A program made the position numbers and the translations under genes. A stretch of 64,000 nucleotides of DNA from Pampus argenteus (Eukaryota; Chordata; Actinopteri; Scombriformes; Stromateidae): contig CM072871.1 of NCBI GenBank assembly GCA_036937835.1, positions 3,525,001 through 3,589,000 on the forward strand, written 5' to 3'. The first letter of the stretch is position 1, and each line of letters opens with the position of its first letter. The notes beneath the pieces are model-generated. The model saw only the letters and a list, made by a program, of their open reading frames with translations, had not been told where the DNA came from and ran no database searches. Below, one piece after another: positions 37,141-64,000 of the stretch.

Positions 37141-40108
37141 TTACATGTACCGTCTTGTGGCCTTGCTTGCTTTCTCTCTGCTCAGCACCATGTTGATATC
37201 GTTTTCTAGATCCTTGAGGGGAAAAACACAGAGTTAAAAACATGTCTGGCTCTGACCTAACGGGATGTGTATTCGTTATCTGTAATACTTCAGATTAAAA
37301 TGATGATATGGAAGGAAAAAGGTCAAACTCCTTTGCCTTGTTGGTGGTTTTGAGACGGTCATTTGAGGCTATTAGTCTCATTATCTCAGTCTGAAAGCAA
37401 ACAGAAACAATTACCGCAGCCATTCTTAGAAATCGTATTTTTTTATATCTGAAGGAAAGCACATGTAAAGGATTCTCTGTGTTATTTAAAAGTCAATCTT
37501 GTGTGGAACAGGACTGCTGTAAATGCACCTTTAGGTCTTTGATGCATCTCTCCGTGGCGCTGGTTGTGACAGTAGATACCAGCTTGTTAACCTCCTCCTC
37601 CAGCTGTTGGACCTCCTTCCACACATTCAACACCTGAAACCTCTTGGATTGAACACTGTCAGTCCCACCGTCCTGCAACCCTGACAGAGATGTATCTGTC
37701 CAAAACGCAGCACAGTCAAGCATGAAAGCACTGGAGTGACTAATGCTGTTTTCTGAACTTGTACATACACCCCTGCAGGCATTATAAAGTCACAGCTGAC
37801 ACAGTGATACTACAACACTCTCTTTATGCCTGTTGGCACGACAAAGTGATTATTTGTTCCACATCACAAACATACAAGACATAAAAGTTAGCATGTGCTA
37901 TTGACCTACAGGGCAAATACATAGATGTTGTTTACCAATGATTAGATATATCAATGTAGTCTTGAGACTTACTCTGCACATCTTTGTCCTCTGGGTGTAT
38001 GGCGGCTGGAACATCTTGTATTTCATTTTTAGCTCTGAGGTTAAAACAGAAGGACAAACAAACATATGTAAACTGATGCTGTTGTAAATATGTGCTTGTT
38101 TTCGGTAGGCAGACCCTTGCGGTACCGTATATTCTCCTCCAGAGCTCTTCTGGCCTCCTGCTCCAACCTGCTGACCTCTTTTTCAGCGTCTTCCAACTCT
38201 ACTTTGTCACAGCCAAGATCTTCAAGTGAGACATTCGGCCTCTATTCAGTAACATGACAACAAAGAAGAGCATATTAAGAGATGAATACCTGAGAGTAGG
38301 AGTAAAAAGCCTGTTGTTGAGGCTCTTGTGTGAAAAGTTTAAGCGTCTGTAACATGCAGCTCTTAACATTCTCAAATATGACAAATTATCATCTTATTAA
38401 TATTATTATTTAGCTTACTCTACATCTATATTGAACACATACAGGCAGTGAGCTTTACCATGTCATGGGTTGAAGATTGGGAATCCATCATGTGATTGAC
38501 ATACAAATCATAATCTGTCTGGAAAAAAAAAAAAGTATTATTTCAGTTTATTTATTCAGTATCTTATAGTTTCTTTGTTAGCAACTGTGTAATTAAATCA
38601 AAACTTGATTGATATTTAGGAAAAAATATTAATGTTAATGTCCTGCACACTGATTTTAGAAGAAAATACTCATATTCATCTCCAACATGGCTGTCACATA
38701 TATGAAATATATTACAAAAAAAATTAAATCAATTAATATAAAGGTTTACAGTATACATACTGTATGTATCTATCCTTCACGAAGGATAATCAAAGAAAAT
38801 AATTTCTTTACTTTTATGTTATAATTACATAATCTCACCTGCACATGAAATCATGTAAAAATCAGTCGACTTAAAAAATGCACCAACACTACATGTGCAC
38901 CGCAATATTATGAATTATTTGAAACATACAAATACACATTATTACTGACGGTGTGAGTAAAGATGTCGCTGAAACATTTCCTATGAATGAGCAGTAACGG
39001 AGCCGCTGCCCTCTGACACATCACGACCAGGTTCCAGTGGATGCTCTACTTCCTCCCGCTACACCAGGGACTCTCTCTCACTCTCTCTTGGCTCTAATAC
39101 GTCTGACGGCACATGCTAAAAATGTGCTAGTGGGTTCAGAGGAAATGGAAAAACCTTAATTTCCCTCAGGATGCGTCCAAATACTGGCGAGCCTTCACAT
39201 ACATCATCAAAGACGTCACTGAACACCGCAAGGCGGTCTCTGCTGGGCCAGCTCTGTGCTGACAGCTTCTTCAGCTCCTGGGTATGACAGGAACACACAC
39301 ACATACATATATAGACACACGCAACCCCAGCAAGTTAATATGTGCATATGTTTATTTATGCACCTTCTGCGAGAGTCTTGAGAAGGAATTTCAGAATTGC
39401 TGTCTCATCTCAAATGGGAAAATTTGAGCCTGAAAATTCAAATAAGTGCAATTAAACACACTAGTTGAAATGATCTACGGCTTGTGTGATCTTTCTCACC
39501 TTTTGTAGTTTCCTCTCATGCATTTCAGCACCATTACTGTTACGATCCCACAGGACCTGTCTGCCAAACCGCGGTTTCGTCTTCAGCTGGTCTTCCTTAC
39601 TCAGGCCTGCCTGGTCAGTACGGCTGGATCGTAAAGGCTGCTTCCCCTCCTGATCATATGAGGAGTGTAACTTTTTCTGTAAAAGGGCTTTTGAATTAAC
39701 CGGCAAAGAGTTTGATGAACATGGACCTATCTCAGTTAGACTTATATCTACTTTACTGTCATCAACAGCCTGATCCCGTCCTGACCCTGAGACTTCAGAC
39801 TCTAAAGCAGTGCCGGTGACAAACCCAAAGGGAGAATCTTTCATTTCTTTCTTCTTTACATAGGCCAGTGCTTTCGCCTGTCTCTGCTGGAGTGTCAGAG
39901 GGTTTGGGGTTTCTTCTTGGCTGTTAGACATCTTCCAGAAAGGCTGCTTTGTGTCATTTTGAGGCTGACTCTGGTTCAGGCTGCGGGGCCCCAGATGACC
40001 TGAGGAGTAGGCCAGAATATCAGCCTTCTGACCGGCTTCAGCAGCCAGCAGCAGCCTGTGGATATCACTCCCCAAACACCTCGGCTTTGGCCTACAGCTG
40101 CTGGACAT
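37141..40108 (-). CDS. c6orf118: C6orf118-like coiled-coil protein with TSNAXIP1-type N-terminal domain
   Basis: The biochemical role is unknown; relatives with the TSNAXIP1 N-terminal domain are expressed in testis and ciliated tissue. Eight coding exons, in transcript order: 39500-40108, 39155-39277, 38459-38518, 38126-38241, 37973-38034, 37529-37695, 37337-37390 and 37141-37212. They give 420 aa (human about 469). Residues 1-203 are polar and probably disordered. Residues 204-258 form the recognisable domain (AVFSDVFDDVCEGSPVFGRI, then TDYDLYVNHMMDSQ). The rest is mostly heptad-like coiled coil (EKEVSRLEQEARRALEEN; WKEVQQLEEEVNKLV). The ATG follows an acceptor 2 nt upstream, so a non-coding exon precedes it. 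The seventh junction stays open only if it uses a GC donor. Identification rests on the domain and on its position next to PDE10A, as in human. Confidence 0.82.
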
Positions 40109-40411
40109 GGCTGTAAAGACACAAAACATATTATTTTTAAGCTGGCTTGCAAGAAATATAATTGATCATTTCTAGTATAAGACATATCTCGTATTATTCA
40201 GCCAAAAGTTAAATAAAATGTGTGTAAATACTTTGCTAAGCTGTATTAATGACGTACAATCAATAAACTCAGTAATGTTGAGTGTATGAATGAGGCGTTT
40301 CTGTCCTAAAAACATACTTTCATACAGGTCACAAACAAATCAAAGTAAGCTAATCCTGAAGCACCTAGCATAGTGTCAACAGCGGTTAGCCGTTTAGCTT
40401 CCTGTCGTTAC

Positions 40412-40431
40412 TTTACTTTACTTTACTTTAC
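40412..40431. repeat. Short TTTAC pentanucleotide run
   Basis: About four TTTAC units between the C6orf118-like start codon and its presumed promoter. Confidence 0.85.
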
Positions 40432-40530
40432 TAAACATGCTGTATGTAAGACATGTATAACTCTAAAAAAACATTTAAAAAAACAATTCAGTAATAGAGA
40501 AACCAGAAAAAGTTCGTTCATGTGTTACCT

Positions 40531-40620
40531 AACTGTACTTTTGTAAGAAAATCACGACAAAAACAACAGTTTGTTCATTAGCCTGTTGCCAAGGAGACCG
40601 ATGCTTGCGTTGCGTTCAGC
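40531..40620 (-). promoter_or_regulatory. c6orf118: Presumed promoter / 5' UTR exon of the C6orf118-like gene with X-box-like motif
   Basis: On the minus strand a donor-like CAGTTAG|gtaaca near 40530 could end a non-coding first exon that splices to the acceptor just before the ATG at 40108. About 55 bp further upstream, 40585-40598 reads GTTGCCAAGGAGAC. It has a perfect first half (GTTGCC) and a degenerate second half of the RFX X-box (GTTGCCNNGGYAAC). RFX factors drive ciliary genes. The first exon and the site are both inferred. Confidence 0.35.
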
Positions 40621-42185
40621 GTCCTGTTAATAATCGTACCTCTGGGCTTTGAGGTGTTACATCTCATTTGTACATGAAGAGGGGAAACAGGTCAAGTGTG
40701 GGCCTGTAGTGCTCTGCAGAGAAAACGTAAGCAGGTTTGAGTTCATGTTTTATAGAAAGCCAATCATTAAATATTCAGGAATATGCCTGCTAAGTCACAA
40801 TACAACAGATGTGTCCTATTTATAAAATTATTCAGGTGACAGAATTCAGCAAATTAGAGAAAGTGGATTAAGGAACGAGTTTTCGGGTTGGCTGTATGTA
40901 CAGAATTAAACATTAAAAAAGGAAAAAAAGCTATCCATCAGAGCAGAGGATGGGTGGGTGACAGCAGAAAGGAGTTCAGGCATGTGACTATGTGTAAAAT
41001 AAACAAGAGTGGCTCATTGACGTTGAAATGTTAGGCCACAAGCATAACCCTGTTTCACTCTGTCCTTCAAGATGAGATTATGCATTTAAGAACTGACGTT
41101 GTGTTCTAAAAACAGAAAATGATATCACTCACCTGGCTTCACCTTAATCATATCTGTCATTATTAGTGCTATTTATTATATGTCATGTTTCGTGCAAGCT
41201 CTTTTCATCCAGCAGTTACTATACCAGACAAATCATGTAAACTTAAGTTACTGGGGAAATCACTTGAATGCCATTGTATTTAAAAAAAATATGACCTAAT
41301 TGTGCAAGTATTTACTTGGAGAGCTGCTACTTGGGAATTGCCTGAGTTCAAGAACATTATAAACATCCATGACCAAGGTTCAAATCAAAATATGAAACCC
41401 TAAGCAACAGAAAAAACAAATATGGTGTGATGAGTCAACTTTTACCCTTTTTACTCTGTCCAGATGGAAATAAATGCAGAGAAAAGCCAAAGGACACCTT
41501 CCCACTGCATTCTGTTGCCAGCTGTGTAACACATCGGTGGATCTGTAGTGGTGGGCAGCCTTCTTCTGGAAGGGAGTCTGAAAAATAACAAACGAGGATT
41601 CGATCTTACATTTCTGTTCAATCAACAGATTCAAACACGCCATACCAGCTAGAAGATTTAAAACACACACGTTCAGTTTATGCTGCAGAAATTTCTGGCA
41701 ATGAGGAGACTGTTTTTTATTATTTGACTTATATTTGCTGCGATTAATTATAAGATATAAGATAATTACTGCATACATCATGCATTAATGATAAATTAAA
41801 AAAGGTAAGAAGGGTGAAATGCATGAAAAACACACAATATATGCTAAATATATTCCAATAATACAGGCACACTTCTTAGATGGTTTTATATTTATATTAT
41901 TAAAATAGCTAAGTGGTCACGTTCATCTGCTATTTAGCATGTACAGTGTTGAGTACATACATTACTTCAACATATGTTTTCAGCATTGGCAATAATTTTG
42001 AAGCACCAAATATCACCCACAAAGTATGCGATATTGATCTGAAACTCTCCTAATTTCAAATTATCACTGATGCCGTAACTATCTCAATAATATATCACGC
42101 ATTAACTGTTAAAATAAATACATTCAAATACAAGGGCGATTCAAACGCACAGTGTAAAGAAAGATCCAGCACAGCATTGTATTTT
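40621..42185. other. Region between the C6orf118-like gene and PDE10A, no gene seen
   Basis: AT-rich DNA with no supported exon. An open frame at 41380-41781 on the minus strand is rich in Lys, Asn, Ile and Leu with no exon borders or similarity, as expected of AT-rich chance frames. Confidence 0.55.
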
Positions 42186-42423
42186 TCAGGTATTTAATAA
42201 AAGTCATTTGGGCTACTGCTCTTACATTTACATTGGAGACATTCCTCAGTTATTCTGGGTAACAGTAACATGTCTAGACCGTTTTTGTTTATCTTAATGT
42301 TAACTTTGTACAAAACAAAAAAGGCCAACATTATTTTTTTTGTATAAAAAATATAAGTTAATTTAAAATTTAACTCTAATTAAGAAAATAACAATAGTAA
42401 TAATAGCAATAATAATAATCATC

Positions 42424-42455
<32 letters not shown>

Positions 42456-42590
42456 TACAGATCATAAGCTAAACATAGTGCAGACAATGGGATATAACTG
42501 GTGCTGAATAGTAGAAGGGACAGTGCAGTGTTATGGACTTCACCATGTTCTCAACCATGTGGGTTTGGAGTGGGGAAAGAGACAGTCAAA

Positions 42591-42633
<43 letters not shown>

Positions 42634-44690
42634 GCACACACACACACACACCCAGTCAGAAAGTGCACGACTGCCATTCAGTTTAGCACCATCAGAGCAT
42701 TACATCTTAGTCCGTACAAACTAAGTCCTAGGTTGTACACAGTATACACCTATTTCCGTATATGCAAAACTATATATAAACTTCAGTTTAGGTGCATGCT
42801 AACTGTTGCTCTTGGTTGAAGCTTACTGGAAGCAATTCTGAAAAGTAAGACAGAGCACATTATGGAAACTGATGGCGTACTAACCCACATGCCACCACCA
42901 GGGATCTGCAATCAACAAAACATTCATCATATTGTACATTCACACCATTGGGGGAGAGGGGCGGGGGAGGGGAGGGGGGCACAGTACCAGTTGTAAAACA
43001 AATTATTTTGAGCGATAGTTTCAGTCTTGGAGGGACAATGTCCACTGGAATGACAGTTTCAAAATAAAATAAAAAACCTTTGTGTTTTGGAAGATCTTGG
43101 AAACTCATGGAGAATGAACGGAGAGGAGAATGATTTGTGTCCTTCGACAGACGTGACGGTGACGTCTGTTACACACCTGCAAAAAGTCAGCCGACATTCT
43201 TGTGTTGCAACTCCCAGAGATAGATGTATGATACATTTTAAGCTTAACAGGTTTGACATTTTTTGGGAAAGTACGAAGCTGAAACTTCAGGTTCGGGTCG
43301 TGAGCCATCAACAGCAACATGATAAAATGTTCACTGTCATTAATGTTTCACGTTTTATTCTAACGGCTTTGAACCTGCAAGGACACGGAGTGATGCTCTC
43401 TAACACTCGTCTTATCCCGACCCCCTCACCCTTTATTTAATTTATACTTCCAGAAGTCGCCACACCTTAACCGTGTGTTAGAAATTAAGAGCGCTGTCCG
43501 GACATTACATAAGATCATCAACATGTAAGAAGTCTAATCTTTAGAATCAGCTGGGACGCTTGTGCAGTATCCTCGTTTTTACTTGTGTTTTATTCATGGT
43601 TGTACAAATGATTAATGAGAGGAAACAGATTGTTGTATAAAATAATTTATGCTGTGATAGTGGAGTGAAAACTTTAGTTAATAATATGCAGTCGTGGCTT
43701 AATATAACTGATGTGAAGCGGATGCTATTTGTGGATTTTTATTTTTTATTTTTTTGTCTTGTGAACGACATCCTGCAAACATTATGATTGCTCGCCTGGG
43801 GTCAAGATACTGTTCATAAGAAGAGAGTTGATGCACTATGCAGCAGGTTCCTAAATACCAGGAGGGGCCAGGGGCAGTGCTGTGGGGTCCACCTCAGGGA
43901 GAAACATTGTGACTCTCTTGTGACTCGGTTCATAAGTGTCGATATTATCTAGCTCCTCTTGTCACAGTTCATCCATGTTTTGTAGAATATGCTGTGGGGG
44001 GGATTTCTGCAACCTCCAAGTAGAATAGGCTGTATGTTTTTATTCAAGTACTGCAAAGGATTTTTGCTCAAAAGTAATAATAATAATAATAAAAATAATA
44101 AAAACATTCTGACGTCCACCTTCTCTATAAGGTGGTGATACACCGTACATCTGTTCTACACATTCCTTCTGTCTCTGGGAATACCTTTCTGAAGTAGTAC
44201 GCGAACGATAAAACTTACCACAGAAGGCAAACAGTACCTCTTTTTCAAATAAAAAAAATAATAATAAAAGAAGCCTGAACCGACAATATTTCACATATCC
44301 TATCCTGTGAAAGGTTCAGAATAAGGCCTCTCAAATGCAAGACCGAAAAAAACAAAACAACAACAACAAAAAATAATAAAACAGCCAAATAAACAACCAA
44401 ACCGGTACAGGTCCATTCTACCAAATGAATTCCCAAGCTGAGTGGACATATGGTGATGGGTTGAAGTCCCTCCCCATCGGCTGTCTGTCAGTCTCTGGGA
44501 TCGGTGAAACCGTCAGTGTTGACACCTCCGTCACCCAATGAGGTAACTGTGTAGTTGTATCAAGTCAAGTTGCTTTTAGCTGATCCGTCTCCTGCTAACA
44601 CAAGACGTGGGTTCTTCCCCCTACAGAGTTCTGCATCCGTGGCAGGATTCAGGTTGTATTCCTTCAGGTGGGACGGAGACCCTTCGCCAG
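42186..44690 (-). other. pde10a: Probable PDE10A 3' untranslated region and flank
   Basis: About 2.5 kb downstream of the PDE10A stop has the look of a long 3' UTR: A/T-rich, no exons, and candidate minus-strand AATAAA hexamers (plus TTTATT) at about 44040, 43590, 43431 and 43350. Mammalian PDE10A also has a multi-kilobase 3' UTR. An AAT trinucleotide run (about 42408-42455) and a CT/CA microsatellite (42597-42651) lie towards its far end. The true polyadenylation site cannot be fixed from sequence. Confidence 0.45.
42597..42651. repeat. Compound (CT)n(CA)n microsatellite
   Basis: A CT run switching to CA, producing Ser/Leu- and His/Thr-rich spurious frames on the plus strand. Confidence 0.95.
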
Positions 44691-63643
<18,953 letters not shown>

Positions 63644-64000
63644 CTGAGGAGGCACACAAACAAAACGCTGTTTACTTCACTTATATTCATAAATAAATAA
63701 GATGACGGTGTACAAAATCAGGGAGGTTTAGTTTAGAGGGGAGCAACATGAGGTATAAGAGGACGGATCAGGGTGACAGCGTGTGTAAATGTGCAGATTA
63801 TAAACAGCCGAAGGTCATCTATACAGGCGGCAGCAGCGCTTAGGATCTAGTTAAAGCTCTCAGATAGCCAAGCTAGCTCACTTATGTTTACTGTAAAGCT
63901 GTGTCTCCAGGGATAGGAGCCCCCAACAGAGGCACCAGGATAAAGGAGGACTCGATTGTGCTTAATAGGCAATTAGGTTCTTGAGAGCTTGCTAAGTGCT
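63644..64000 (-). other. pde10a: PDE10A intron at the right edge
   Basis: This is the sequence upstream of the first visible PDE10A exon. The acceptor (gcctcctcag) lies directly at 63644. The rest shows no exon and should be intron leading to the first coding exon, which lies beyond the window. Confidence 0.6.

Noticed and set aside
38034..38126. GTCTGC donor for the C6orf118-like exon starting at 38241
   Set aside because: It would shift the next exon into a frame that meets a stop in the exon at 37695. The CG|gtaccg donor at 38126 keeps all later exons open.

Overview
This is a 64 kb piece of vertebrate nuclear DNA, almost certainly from a teleost fish and probably a percomorph. Five protein-coding genes are split into short exons with GT-AG introns. 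Dinucleotide and tetranucleotide microsatellites are very abundant. Two copies of an interspersed repeat that I associate with percomorph genomes are present. There are no operons, no CRISPR arrays, and no tRNA or rRNA genes that I can see. Apart from the exons, nearly all of the short open reading frames are chance or repeat-driven.

Layout. (1) 1-22555, plus strand: the mitochondrial calcium uniporter pore gene MCU. Its first exon lies upstream of the window. The first 19 kb is intron, with one candidate transit-peptide exon at 3549-3662. Seven firm exons end at 22555, followed by a probable 3' UTR. (2) 27544-33178, plus strand: complete OIT3, nine exons and 542 aa, a secreted EGF/ZP-domain protein. 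(3) 34281-35893, minus strand: complete PLA2G12B, four exons and 303 aa, convergent with OIT3. It has the family's inactive His-to-Leu site and an unusually long acidic N-terminal insert. (4) 37141-40108, minus strand: a C6orf118-like gene, eight coding exons and 420 aa, with a TSNAXIP1-type N-terminal domain and coiled coil. (5) 44691-63643, minus strand: PDE10A, 21 exons found, lacking only the first coding exon(s), which lie beyond the right edge.

MCU-OIT3-PLA2G12B is the gene order of human 10q22, while C6orf118-PDE10A are neighbours on human 6q27. The window therefore spans the join of two blocks that are separate in human, and the join falls between about 35.9 and 37.1 kb. A full match to the CTCF core motif sits inside that gap. 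OIT3 and PLA2G12B are liver/intestine secretory genes in mammals, and two HNF4-type motifs lie just upstream of PLA2G12B. A partial RFX X-box-like site lies upstream of C6orf118, whose mammalian relatives are linked to cilia and sperm.

I found no convincing new biological system. The observations most worth checking are the PLA2G12B N-terminal expansion, a predicted GC-AG intron in the C6orf118-like gene, the synteny join with its CTCF motif, and an orphan start-codon exon inside a PDE10A intron. Exon boundaries come from reading splice sites and phase by eye. Homologies come from recognising the families, not from a search.
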